Origin: JAEYKI01 sp036679405
GTDB taxonomy: Bacteria > Bacillota > Clostridia > Christensenellales > Christensenellaceae
NCBI GenBank assembly: GCA_036679405.1
Contig: JAVBVZ010000034.1
Coordinates: 62,001 to 126,000, forward strand
DNA length: 64,000 nt
Reading direction: 5' to 3'
The notes beneath the pieces were generated by a model. That model saw nothing but the letters and a program-made list of their open reading frames with translations, searched no databases and was not told the origin of the DNA. Below are positions 53,045-61,712 of the stretch, one piece after another (the stretch's first letter is position 1; each line of letters opens with the position of its first letter). Both the position numbers and the translations under genes were made by a program.

Positions 53045-54550
53045 CTATACCGCAGAAACAGCATGTACCAGCATGGAGTTAAGGTCAAACTCATCGCCCT
53101 CAGCTTCCATGGTTACCTTGCCTTGATTCAATATCATAACACGGTCCGCCATGCCGAACACTTCCTCGATATCGGAAGAAATCAGAATGACTACATGTTG
53201 CTGTGAAAGCTCTCTCATGATTTCATAAATACTGTATTTGGCGCCCACGTCAACGCCCACCGTCGGCTCGCAGAAAATATAGATATCCGCATCGGAATAT
53301 AACCCTTTGCCTACAACAACTTTCTGCTGGTTTCCACCCGAAAGGCAGGATGCCGCTTTCTTTTCATTTGTTGTTGCAATGGACAGACGCTCAATCATCG
53401 TAAGCGCGTCTTCCTTCTTTTTCCTCATATTCAGCAGGCCCATAAATTTATAACTGATTTTATCGATCTTTGCCATCGTGATGTTGCTGGCTATGCTTTG
53501 GTCCGCCACATACCCTTCCGTCTGCCTGTCGCCCGGTATTAAAAAAACTCCTTTTTTAATAGCGTCTTTCGGAGACTTAAACGCCACCGGCTTCCCGTTC
53601 AAAAAGACTTCGCCCTTTGTATGCTTAACCGCTCCGAACAGCACTTTTGAAAGTTCGTCGATCCCGGAACCGACCAAGCCGAAGACCCCCAGAACCTCTC
53701 CTCTTCTGGCAATAAGATCAATGCCCTCAAACCGTCCCCTTAAGGAAAGTGCTTTTGTTTCCAGCACAATTTCAGGCAGAGGATTGCATACCTTAGGCGG
53801 ATACAGGGCCTCCATTCTTTTTCCCAGCATCAGTTCCGCAATATAAGAAGCGTCCAGCCCGTCTCCCACCCGCAGAGAAGTTACGTTCATTCCGTCCCTG
53901 TAAACCGTAATTTCATCACAGATTTCATTTACTTCGTCCAGCCGGTGCGTAACAAAAATGATGGAAACGCCCTTCTTTTTGAGCTGTTTAATCAAGCCAA
54001 AAAGAATTTTGGTTTCCGTTTCAGTCAGAATGGAAGTCGGCTCATCTAAAATCAATATCTTGGAATTTTTGGAAAGCGCGCTTAAAACAGCAACCATTTC
54101 CTTTTCAACCGGTTTCATATCTCCGACCATTTTTGTTATATCCAGGTGTATATCATATTCTTTAAGCAGGGCCAGAGCCCGTTTCTTCATATCTTCCCGG
54201 TCGACTTTCCCTATATTCTTTTTTCCCGGGGATTCCTGCCCCAGATAAATATTTTCATACCCGGTAAACGTATAAACCAGATGAGGGTGCTGGTATACGG
54301 TAGCAATGCCTAAATCCATCGCATCCTGTGCATCCCCGATAAAGACTTCTTCTCCATCAATAAATATCTGTCCGCTGTCTTTGGTATAAATGCCGGATAG
54401 GATTTTTATCAGAGTTGATTTTCCCGCACCGTTAATTCCCAGTACAGCATGCGCTTCGCCGGGCTTTAGCTTCAACTCGGCATCCTTCAGCGCCTTCATG
54501 GAAAAAAACGTTTTGTTTATACTTTTCATCTCCAAGCGGTATTCGCTCAT
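53045..54550 (-). CDS. Sugar ABC transporter ATPase (RbsA-like)
   Basis: This 501-residue protein has two ABC domains, as in RbsA/MglA. The first has Walker A VLGINGAGKSTLIK near residue 37 and ILILDEPTSIL. The second has a degenerate Walker A (VFGLVGSGIDEL) and the active signature CLSGGNQQKVVVGK. This asymmetric pattern is standard for CUT2 transporters of pentoses and related sugars. Confidence 0.95.
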   Translation of the reverse strand: MSEYRLEMKSINKTFFSMKALKDAELKLKPGEAHAVLGINGAGKSTLIKILSGIYTKDSGQIFIDGEEVFIGDAQDAMDLGIATVYQHPHLVYTFTGYENIYLGQESPGKKNIGKVDREDMKKRALALLKEYDIHLDITKMVGDMKPVEKEMVAVLSALSKNSKILILDEPTSILTETETKILFGLIKQLKKKGVSIIFVTHRLDEVNEICDEITVYRDGMNVTSLRVGDGLDASYIAELMLGKRMEALYPPKVCNPLPEIVLETKALSLRGRFEGIDLIARRGEVLGVFGLVGSGIDELSKVLFGAVKHTKGEVFLNGKPVAFKSPKDAIKKGVFLIPGDRQTEGYVADQSIASNITMAKIDKISYKFMGLLNMRKKKEDALTMIERLSIATTNEKKAASCLSGGNQQKVVVGKGLYSDADIYIFCEPTVGVDVGAKYSIYEIMRELSQQHVVILISSDIEEVFGMADRVMILNQGKVTMEAEGDEFDLNSMLVHAVSAV

Positions 54551-54636
54551 ATTTTTTCCCCCAATACAATTCTTTTTAAAGCCATGCCCGCTGCTTTCAA
54601 TTCAAACATACAATCACCTACTTAAAAATTTCAATG

Positions 54637-54670
54637 GATATTGCCGCCTCTTTAAAGAGGCGGCAATATC
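54637..54670. terminator. 34-nt perfect palindrome after the binding-protein gene
   Basis: GATATTGCCGCCTCTTT (54637-54653) and its exact reverse complement (54654-54670) abut. In RNA it forms a hairpin with a small loop. In this position such stems usually protect or partly terminate the binding-protein mRNA, raising its level over the ATPase and permeases. Confidence 0.65.
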
Positions 54671-54705
54671 CTCACATCAAAAGCGCCTGAATACTGTGCA
54701 GGTCT

Positions 54706-55833
54706 TTAGTGTTCAATTGTGGGCGCTACCGTCAGGTTCCATTTTTCAATCATGCCCGGCTTGTCATAATCATAAATTTCTTCGTCGCCTTCCAACGTAA
54801 CGGCAGTCAACGTATCTTCCGTAAGAGAAACGTTGGTGGCATATGTTGTCTGCTCGACATCTTCGCCGTTCAAGTAATCGATTGCATTTAAAACAACCTG
54901 TCTTGCCTGCGAATAAATGCACGGCGCGTTGCAAATCACAAATTGAGGGTCATTCATAATCATGTTGCAGGCTTCTTCACCGCCGTCAAATCCGGCAAAA
55001 ATGATTTCCGTGCGTCCGGCTGCCTGGCAGGCCTGGATGCCTTCAAAGCATCCGCCGTCCCATGCGCACCATATCGCATCCAGATCGCCTACGTTCGGGC
55101 AGGCGGTAAGGAAATTGTCTACAGCCATTCTGGGCGTCACCACGCCTGTAGAATCCCAGGACCATGTCTGCACCACTTCCATATCGGGATATTTTTCCAG
55201 CACATCGTATGCCGCCACACCACGCTGATTCCAGCTGGCGTTCGCATCTAAGACGATCATGCCGATTTTCCCTTTGTAATCCAGTTGTTCCGCCAAATAT
55301 TCCATGGTAGAATAGCCGCCCGAATAATTATCGATAATTACCTGGCTGATAATCCCGTCAACGCCTTCCACGGTCCCATCCGAGCAGAACACCGGAATAC
55401 CCGCATCAATTGCATGCTGCGTGGCTTCTGTAATACCCTGGGGATCAGACGGCGTGATGAACAGCAGATCCGGATTCGACTGAATGATCGCCTCAATCTG
55501 TTCAGACTGCACAACCGCGTCGTAGTTTGCATCAACAAAAGAATAATCTGTGATTCCCAGTTCGTTAAAGGTTTCTTCATAGCCCTGTTTCTGGCGCATG
55601 CCGGCCTCATTTTCCAGCCATCCCAGCGACACGGCCACCGTTAATGTTGATGGATCGACAGAGCCTTCCGCAACCGTGCTTTCAGAAGCGCCGCTGTCTG
55701 CAGATGCGGATTCTGCAACAGATTCCTCAGCGGCCTCGGATGATTCGCCGGCCGGCGATGAAGAACATGCGGCCATGGCAAATACCATTACCAGACAAAG
55801 TCCGATAATCAATAAGGTTTTTTGGATTTTCAT
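54706..55833 (-). CDS. Sugar-binding lipoprotein (periplasmic-binding family 4)
   Basis: This 375-residue protein has a lipoprotein signal (FAMAAC, lipidated Cys near 23), a 40-residue Ser/Ala/Glu-rich linker and a Periplasmic_binding_4 domain resembling RbsB/autoinducer-2 or polyol binders. PSDPQGITEAT and FAGFDGGEEACNMI are family blocks. It delivers ligand to the adjacent CUT2 transporter. The ligand is likely a polyol or ketose, judging by the enzyme genes upstream. A 14-bp palindrome (55868-55881) lies just before it. Confidence 0.93.
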   Translation of the reverse strand: MKIQKTLLIIGLCLVMVFAMAACSSSPAGESSEAAEESVAESASADSGASESTVAEGSVDPSTLTVAVSLGWLENEAGMRQKQGYEETFNELGITDYSFVDANYDAVVQSEQIEAIIQSNPDLLFITPSDPQGITEATQHAIDAGIPVFCSDGTVEGVDGIISQVIIDNYSGGYSTMEYLAEQLDYKGKIGMIVLDANASWNQRGVAAYDVLEKYPDMEVVQTWSWDSTGVVTPRMAVDNFLTACPNVGDLDAIWCAWDGGCFEGIQACQAAGRTEIIFAGFDGGEEACNMIMNDPQFVICNAPCIYSQARQVVLNAIDYLNGEDVEQTTYATNVSLTEDTLTAVTLEGDEEIYDYDKPGMIEKWNLTVAPTIEH

Positions 55834-55867
55834 TTGTTTTCCTCCTTAAGATTTCTCTTATTCATTC

Positions 55868-55881
55868 TGACCTGCAGGTCA
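55868..55881. repeat. 14-nt palindrome between dhaL-like and binding-protein genes
   Basis: TGACCTGCAGGTCA is self-complementary. It may be an operator for an internal promoter or a small mRNA hairpin. Confidence 0.35.
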
Positions 55882-55908
55882 AACATTATTCTTTTTTGAT
55901 ATTTATAT

Positions 55909-56550
55909 TTATGAGATGAGAAAGTCAACGGTATTGCACATGCTATGCACAATCAGATTACAGGAAGTTGCGCCGGCATCCAGAACCCCTCTGGAGCGTT
56001 CGCCCAGGCGGCTGGCCCGTCCGACCTTTGCAACCATGTCCCGGGTGGATTCCTTGCCTGCCTCGGCGGCCTCTTGCATTGCATTAAGCGCTTCTTTGAA
56101 TGTCATTTGGGCATTCAGGGCGCGCCCATAGGCCTCCACGGCCGGAATCAGCGTATCCAGCAGCGTTTTGTCGCCCACATCGGTCGGCACCAGCGCCCGG
56201 ATCCCTTCCAGCCCGGATTTCATCATTTCGCCAAAGAGCTCTTTATCTATGTTTGTATGGCTGCCCAGCGTTTCGGACATTTCCAGAAAAAACGATCCAT
56301 AGATCGGTCCCATTGAGCCGCCGATCTCAGTCAACAGAACATTTCCCAATACTTCCAGGGATTCGGTCAGATTTGCATTTTTTCCTTCAAGATATTCCCC
56401 GCAGATCGTAAATCCCTTGTTCATGTTGATGCCGTGATCACCGTCTCCGATCGCACCGTCTATTTCACTCAGATATGCTTTGTTTTGCTGAATGGTATCA
56501 ATAAGGTCCAAAACTATCTTAGCACCTTTTTCATTCGAAAAAAAGTCCAT
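55909..56550 (-). CDS. DhaL-like kinase subunit
   Basis: This 213-residue protein is the ATP-binding subunit of a dihydroxyacetone-kinase-type enzyme. GAIGDGDHGINMNKG carries the Asp residues that bind Mg-ADP, and GRASRLGERSRGVLDAGATS is the second signature. Subunits of this kind work with either ATP directly or a DhaM phosphotransferase; no DhaM is encoded here. It follows the DhaK-like gene by 4 nt. Confidence 0.93.
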   Translation of the reverse strand: MDFFSNEKGAKIVLDLIDTIQQNKAYLSEIDGAIGDGDHGINMNKGFTICGEYLEGKNANLTESLEVLGNVLLTEIGGSMGPIYGSFFLEMSETLGSHTNIDKELFGEMMKSGLEGIRALVPTDVGDKTLLDTLIPAVEAYGRALNAQMTFKEALNAMQEAAEAGKESTRDMVAKVGRASRLGERSRGVLDAGATSCNLIVHSMCNTVDFLIS

Positions 56551-56554
56551 TTTC

Positions 56555-57559
56555 CTACCTCCCGAACTGCTTCATGCCCATGGTGTCCACTTCCACATCC
56601 ACCAGTTGTTTCAGTTCTTCATCAAGCTTCATGATGCTTAAGGTAACGCCCATCATTTCAAGGGAGGTAAAATAATTGCCAACATACGACCGGTATACCC
56701 GGATGCCTTTTTCCTTAAGAAGATCATACACTTTGTTAAAAACAATATACAGTTCCATCACCGGCGTTGCACCCAGTCCGGAAACCAGCACCACTGCATC
56801 GTCGCCTTTTTCAAACGGCTGATCGGGCAGGATGATATCCACCATCTTCTGTGCAATCACATCGGCCGGCTGCAGGGCTTCCACCTGGATTCCGGGCTCT
56901 CCGTGATGCCCGATCCCAACCTCCATTGTTCCTTCTTCAATTTTAAAATTCGGTTTGCCGACCGCCGGGATCGTGCAGGGCGTGAGTCCGATACCTACAC
57001 TCTTGGTATTGTCTATCGCCTTTTGCGCCGCGGCCACCACTTCGTCCAGGCTGCCGCCCAAAGCGGCCTTTGCGCCGCCGATCTTCCACATCAAAATCTC
57101 TCCTGCTACGCCTCTTCTCTTTTCACTTTCCGTTTTTGGCGCAGAGGCCACATCATCGTTCGCCACCACGGTTTTGACCGTGATTCCGTCCTTGGCCGCC
57201 ATTTTCACGGCCATCTTCACGTTCATGTTGTCGCCCGCATAGTTACCGTACAGGCAGGCGATCCCTTTGCCTGCGTCCGCCTCACGAAATGCGTCGTAAA
57301 ACGCCTTGGCCGTCGGGGATGAAAATATCTCGCCTACCGCCACCGCATCAACCATGTTTTTTCCGACATACCCGATAAACGCCGGTTTATGCCCGGAGCC
57401 TCCGCCCGTTACGATCCCGACCTTATCCGCTACCGGAGCTTTTGCGTATTTCAGCACCCTTGGATTATCCGTTTTCAAAACCAGATCCGTATGATTTTTT
57501 ACAAATCCCCGGAGCATGTCTTCCACCACATTGTCCGGATTGTTATACATTCTTTGCAT
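56555..57559 (-). CDS. DhaK-like ketose kinase subunit
   Basis: This 334-residue protein is the substrate-binding subunit. GGGSGHKPAF (52-61) corresponds to GGGSGHEPAH of classical DhaK, with Lys for Glu. YAGDNMNV supplies Asp110, and GIGHHGEPGI contains the His (218 or 219) that binds the ketone as a hemiaminal. The changed loop suggests a substrate other than dihydroxyacetone; related DhaK paralogues phosphorylate tetruloses such as erythrulose. The adjoining RpiB and dehydrogenase fit that idea. Confidence 0.93.
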   Translation of the reverse strand: MQRMYNNPDNVVEDMLRGFVKNHTDLVLKTDNPRVLKYAKAPVADKVGIVTGGGSGHKPAFIGYVGKNMVDAVAVGEIFSSPTAKAFYDAFREADAGKGIACLYGNYAGDNMNVKMAVKMAAKDGITVKTVVANDDVASAPKTESEKRRGVAGEILMWKIGGAKAALGGSLDEVVAAAQKAIDNTKSVGIGLTPCTIPAVGKPNFKIEEGTMEVGIGHHGEPGIQVEALQPADVIAQKMVDIILPDQPFEKGDDAVVLVSGLGATPVMELYIVFNKVYDLLKEKGIRVYRSYVGNYFTSLEMMGVTLSIMKLDEELKQLVDVEVDTMGMKQFGR

Positions 57560-57574
57560 CGTCTTTCTTCCTTT

Positions 57575-58021
57575 CTAGCTGTGCGCCTGTTCATAAGCCT
57601 TGATCCGCTCAACCTTTTTGGCCGAATTTCCGCCGTCAAATTCTTTATCCATCCATACGCCGACCAGCTTTAACGCCAATTCCACGCCGATTACCCGTGC
57701 GCCCATCGTCATGATCTGCGCATCATTGCTTCCGCGGGCACGTTCCGCCGAATACATGTCGTGGCATACTGCCGCCCGGATTCCGGCCACCTTGTTGGCC
57801 GCAATTGCCATCCCGATTCCCGTCCCGCAAATCAGTATCCCCCGCTCATATTCTCCACGGGCTACCGACTCCGCTACTTCAAACGCCTTGTCCGGGTACA
57901 AAACGGGGCGCTCATCATAGGCCCCGAAATCCTTTACTTCCACGCCGCTTTGCCGCAGGTACGCCGCAATCCTGTCCTTGAGCTTCACCCCTGCTTCATC
58001 GCAGCCTATTGCTATCTTCAT
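57575..58021 (-). CDS. RpiB/LacAB-type sugar-phosphate isomerase
   Basis: This 148-residue protein has the RpiB fold with catalytic Cys in LICGTGIGMAIAANK and CHDMYSAERARGSNDA. The N-terminal GCDEAGVKLK has Glu in place of the usual His of SDHAG, a pattern seen in tetrose- and hexose-specific relatives. It probably interconverts a ketose phosphate and an aldose phosphate; if DhaK makes erythrulose-4-phosphate, the product would be erythrose-4-phosphate. It is 15 nt after the dehydrogenase and ahead of dhaK. Confidence 0.93.
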   Translation of the reverse strand: MKIAIGCDEAGVKLKDRIAAYLRQSGVEVKDFGAYDERPVLYPDKAFEVAESVARGEYERGILICGTGIGMAIAANKVAGIRAAVCHDMYSAERARGSNDAQIMTMGARVIGVELALKLVGVWMDKEFDGGNSAKKVERIKAYEQAHS

Positions 58022-58039
58022 TGCCTGTCCTCCTGTCCG

Positions 58040-59107
58040 TCATGGTGTAATAATCACTTTTAAACTTTCCGTCCCTTTTGACGCCAGCTCAAACGCTTTT
58101 TCCCATTCCTCCAACCGCAGCTTGTGCGTCACAACCCCTTCAGTCGGCAATTTTCCGTTTCCGATCCATTCAATCACCGTTTCATAGCAATACGGGCTTA
58201 AGTGCGCTCCCAGTACATCCAGCTCTTTGCGGTCGCTTATAATGCTCCAATCTACTGTCGCCATTTCGTTGAAAACGCTGAATTCCACAAAAGTCCCCAT
58301 CTTCCGTATGGCTTCCAGCCCCTGCTGCACGCTTGCGGGATGTCCGGTCGCTTCAATATATATGTCGCAGCCGTATCCGTCTGTAAGTTCCTGGATGCTC
58401 TTCACTACGTCACATTTTTGGGGATTCAACGCCAGGTCTGCTCCAAACTTTTGCGCCATTTCCAGCCGCTCGTCATTCAAATCCAGTACGATCAGCATCT
58501 TTGGATTCCGCTGTTTGATCGCACCGACCATTCCCAGCCCCAGCGTGCCCGCCCCCGAGAGTACCACTACGTCTTCATTCCCTATATCCGCCCGGTCCAC
58601 ACAATGTTTAGAACACGAATACGGTTCTATCAGAACAGCCTGTTCGACAGGCAGTTCGTCCGGCACCTTAAAATTGATGGCTTCTTTTGGAAATTTCATA
58701 TATTCCGCCATACCGCCGTTCACATTGTATTGAAACCCGTATACGTCATGCTTCTGACACATCCAGTACCGCCCTGTTTTGCAGAACTTGCACTCTCCGC
58801 AGGGTACGATCTGCTCTGAGATCACGCGGTCGCCGATTGCGAAATCACCTTTCACATCTTCTCCCATACCCACGATCCGCCCGATAAACTCATGTCCCGG
58901 TATCATTGGCGCTTTGATGTAAGGCGGATTTCCTTCTCCGCCCCAAAAACTCGGCGCGCCGTGATATGCCTTTAAGTCTCCCGCGCACACCCCGCATGCC
59001 TCCACCTTTACCACGATTTCCCCGCTGCCCGCCTGAGGCACCGGCACTTCTTCCAGCTTATATGCCCCCGGCGCATGGGCTACCAGGGCCTTCATTGTCT
59101 TTTTCAT
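58040..59107 (-). CDS. Zinc-dependent polyol dehydrogenase-like protein
   Basis: This 355-residue MDR enzyme has catalytic-zinc ligands in ACGVCAGDL and IPGHEFIG, the structural-zinc Cys4 loop CGECKFCKTGRYWMC, and an NAD-binding LSGAGTLGLG near residue 178 followed by VLDLN. It resembles sorbitol/threonine-type dehydrogenases and would oxidise the imported polyol to a ketose. It lies 3 nt after the upstream gene and 18 nt before rpiB. Confidence 0.92.
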   Translation of the reverse strand: MKKTMKALVAHAPGAYKLEEVPVPQAGSGEIVVKVEACGVCAGDLKAYHGAPSFWGGEGNPPYIKAPMIPGHEFIGRIVGMGEDVKGDFAIGDRVISEQIVPCGECKFCKTGRYWMCQKHDVYGFQYNVNGGMAEYMKFPKEAINFKVPDELPVEQAVLIEPYSCSKHCVDRADIGNEDVVVLSGAGTLGLGMVGAIKQRNPKMLIVLDLNDERLEMAQKFGADLALNPQKCDVVKSIQELTDGYGCDIYIEATGHPASVQQGLEAIRKMGTFVEFSVFNEMATVDWSIISDRKELDVLGAHLSPYCYETVIEWIGNGKLPTEGVVTHKLRLEEWEKAFELASKGTESLKVIITP

Positions 59108-59110
59108 CCC

Positions 59111-60388
59111 CTATTTCTCCTTTTGCCTTACGTCTTTAATTGCATTGAATTCCGCAATAAAATTCTCAGCAGGCACGCCATATTGCAGATTATGCACGTT
59201 TCCGCCGATATACCCGCCGCCCTCCGAGAGGATAGCGGCATTCTTTTTTGTTTCTTCATAAACTTCCTCGGGCGTTCCATTGGGCAATGTGTTTTGAGGA
59301 TCACATCCGCCTCCCCAGAACACCAGTTTGTCGCCAAATTTTGATTTTATGTTCTTTGCGTCCATCCCTTTTGCAGAAACCTGTACAGGATTAATAATGT
59401 CGAAACCGGCTTCAATAATATCGGGCATCAACTCGGTAATCGCTCCGCAGGAATGCATAAATGTTTTCCATTCCGTATTCTTATGAATCCAATCATTAAC
59501 CGTGGCATGATAAGGCTTAAACAGCTCTCTGTATACATCCTTTGAAATCAAAAGGCCGGATTGATGCCCGAAGTCCGTTCCGGTATGGATCATTACTTCA
59601 ATTTTATTGCCCACCGCTTCTTTATAAAGTTTCAGACTTTCCAAAGTGATTTCCATCTGCATCTGGAAAAAATCCCTGATATAGTCGGGTTCGGTCAGCA
59701 TGGCCATCATCCAGTCCGCCAGATCCCTGATCCCTTTTGGATGTTTCAGCCACGCGCCCGGAAGATGAAGGTTGTCACCAAGTCCTCCGTTCCAGTAATT
59801 CCCGACCAGGGCGTAATCCGTATGCTTGTAAAGATCATCCGCTTTGGTTTGCAGTTCTTTTAAATCTTCGTCGCTCAGCACGGCGTATTGGTCTTTGTAA
59901 TCTTCTCTTGCATTCCAGACCTCTTTTGAATCCAGGTCTTCCTGCCGTACGATATTGTCAAAATAAAGTCCGGAGGGCCTCATATACGCACTGGGCGCAA
60001 CAGATGTATCTCCCTGCGGATATGCGTAAATCGTACCGTCATCATCCGTCTTGTATTGAAAGCCTCCCCCCATCAGCACACGCGTGCCGTTCGGCAGATC
60101 CCAGGGTTTGTAATTTTCATTTCTGTATCCAAGCAGATTCCCTTTGGTGAAAAGGCCTACCAAATCCACCCCCAGCGCCTGTCTTAAATCTTCATCAACT
60201 TCCGCTATAAACATCATGGGATCAATGACTTTTGGATCTCTATCTTTCATCTTCAGGTATTTCAGCACTTCCTTCAGTTCAACAGCGTGAATACCAGAAC
60301 ATGCCGTTGCTCCTAAATCAACAGGGATCCTGTCACTCGGCTTATGGTTCAGCGCGTTTTTCACTCTCTCTCGTGATGTCATTTTCAT
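59111..60388 (-). CDS. Uroporphyrinogen decarboxylase family (MtaA/CmuA-like) protein
   Basis: This 425-residue protein has the URO-D/MtaA barrel. TFMHSCGAITELMPDII and FWGGGCDPQNTLPNG provide His/Cys candidates for a zinc site, as in methylcobamide:CoM methyltransferases. No corrinoid protein gene lies nearby. Family members of this length often appear as the first gene of clostridial sugar operons without known function. It starts the 10-gene operon behind a strong promoter. A methyl-transfer or demethylation role on the imported compound is possible but unproven. Confidence 0.85.
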   Translation of the reverse strand: MKMTSRERVKNALNHKPSDRIPVDLGATACSGIHAVELKEVLKYLKMKDRDPKVIDPMMFIAEVDEDLRQALGVDLVGLFTKGNLLGYRNENYKPWDLPNGTRVLMGGGFQYKTDDDGTIYAYPQGDTSVAPSAYMRPSGLYFDNIVRQEDLDSKEVWNAREDYKDQYAVLSDEDLKELQTKADDLYKHTDYALVGNYWNGGLGDNLHLPGAWLKHPKGIRDLADWMMAMLTEPDYIRDFFQMQMEITLESLKLYKEAVGNKIEVMIHTGTDFGHQSGLLISKDVYRELFKPYHATVNDWIHKNTEWKTFMHSCGAITELMPDIIEAGFDIINPVQVSAKGMDAKNIKSKFGDKLVFWGGGCDPQNTLPNGTPEEVYEETKKNAAILSEGGGYIGGNVHNLQYGVPAENFIAEFNAIKDVRQKEK

Positions 60389-60545
60389 AACTCCTTTTTT
60401 TTAATTTACAATAAAATACTCTTTATTGTTCTTGCCGGTCTTAAGAGGTTTTCTTTTGTATGATTAATATGCTTATTTTAAAAAAATATATTTGTTGCTT
60501 TAGTTTTGTATTGTGTTTCTTTTTATTTGTTTTTGTTATGTTTTA

Positions 60546-60574
60546 ATAATATATAAGTCTTTTTGATTTGTCAA
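60546..60574 (-). promoter_or_regulatory. Promoter of the carbohydrate operon
   Basis: Leftward TTGACA (60574-60569), 17-nt spacer, TATTAT (60551-60546), a near-consensus sigma-A promoter. The 150-nt leader is unusually A-rich on the transcript, with repeated ACAAA motifs and AGAAACAC (60513-60520), also found near the SDR promoter. Confidence 0.85.
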
Positions 60575-60603
60575 TAAGAAAATTATTTTTTTTAGAAAAC
60601 AAA

Positions 60604-60634
60604 AAAACCTGCAATATTTTCTATTGCAGGTTTT
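60604..60634. terminator. Terminator of the deoR-like gene
   Basis: AAAACCTGCAATA (60604-60616) pairs with TATTGCAGGTTTT (60622-60634). The T-run on the minus strand lies 23 nt beyond the regulator's stop, and just before the operon promoter. Confidence 0.88.
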
Positions 60635-60656
60635 AAAAAATCGCCGAAATCTGTTT

Positions 60657-61424
60657 TTATGCTTCCGGATAAATCACTTTAATCTGTGCTTTATCAAATA
60701 ATTGTTTGTACTCTTCTGACAGGGGCAAGTCTGTAACCAAATAAGAAAAGTTGTCCAGATCCAGCATTTGATGAATGCCGATTTTCCCGAATTTTGTATG
60801 ATCAACCAATAAAATCAGTTCTTTTGCGATTTTCGAAAGTTCGCGGGCAATCAACACATTTCCATAAAAATTGGAAGTGAATCCAAACGTAGGGTCCACC
60901 GCGTCCAGGCTCAGGATTGCATGATTGACTTTAAGTGAATCCAGGTCGTTTATCGCCCTCGTGCCCGAAGTATAGTACATATTTGCGTCACAATAGACCT
61001 CTCCGCCCAGCAAAATGTTATTGGTAGACATAGGAACCGTTTCCATAGCAGCATTTATATTATTGGTAACAATGGATATACTGTTGTTTTTGGGCAACAA
61101 AGAAGAAAAGACAAAGCAAGTACTGCCCGATGCCAAAAAAATACTGTCCCACTGATTAATCAGTTTCAATGCGGCCTGGGATATTTTTCTTTTTGCTTCA
61201 TAATTGATAATGGATTCGCTTTTGCCCGCCGTTCCGCCCTTTGATTCCGCTAAAACAGCGCCGCCGTGTATCTTTTCCAAAAAGTTCTCGTCTTCAAGTT
61301 TATCCAAATCTTTGCGGATCGTAACGTCGCTGACGCCCAAAATTTCACGCAACGAATCCAGCATTACGATCTGCTTTTCATTTAATATTGACTTTATCAT
61401 TTCCAGGCGCTGTTTTTGTACCAA
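60657..61424 (-). CDS. DeoR/GlpR family transcriptional regulator
   Basis: This 255-residue protein has the N-terminal DeoR helix-turn-helix (DSLREILGVSDVTIRKDLDKL) and a C-terminal DeoRC sugar-phosphate sensor domain (about 80-250), with VTNNINAAM and LLVDHTKFGK. Such repressors are released by a phosphorylated sugar. Its position between the operon and the divergent SDR gene suggests it controls both. The start is TTG at 61424 with AGAGG upstream; a promoter lies at 61505-61532. Confidence 0.93.
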   Translation of the reverse strand: MVQKQRLEMIKSILNEKQIVMLDSLREILGVSDVTIRKDLDKLEDENFLEKIHGGAVLAESKGGTAGKSESIINYEAKRKISQAALKLINQWDSIFLASGSTCFVFSSLLPKNNSISIVTNNINAAMETVPMSTNNILLGGEVYCDANMYYTSGTRAINDLDSLKVNHAILSLDAVDPTFGFTSNFYGNVLIARELSKIAKELILLVDHTKFGKIGIHQMLDLDNFSYLVTDLPLSEEYKQLFDKAQIKVIYPEA

Positions 61425-61504
61425 CTGAACCGACCTCTGCTTTTTATGCGTTTTAATACACTTGCTATAACATTATGTATCATTTACAGCACTTTGTTAA
61501 TTAT

Positions 61505-61532
61505 ATTATACGTATTTTATTTGAATTGCAAA
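61505..61532 (-). promoter_or_regulatory. Promoter of the deoR-like gene
   Basis: Leftward TTTGCA (61532-61527), 16-nt spacer, consensus TATAAT (61510-61505). Confidence 0.5.
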
Positions 61533-61636
61533 CAATTTTTTGCTTTTCTGATAATATTTTTTCTTATATTAGAAACACTTTGAAAGTTTTTGAAACATAT
61601 AGTAATTTATTTTTAGTTTCTTTTTATTATTTTTTA

Positions 61637-61665
61637 TTTACTTTTCGTAACCATAATGGTATGAT
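61637..61665 (+). promoter_or_regulatory. Promoter of the SDR gene
   Basis: TTTACT (61637-61642), 17-nt spacer, TATGAT (61660-61665) preceded by TGG, an extended -10. AAGGAG lies upstream of the ATG at 61713. Confidence 0.55.
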
Positions 61666-61712
61666 GCTTATAAATTCAACCGATTTATATCCAAAAGAAA
61701 AGGAGTGGTTTT

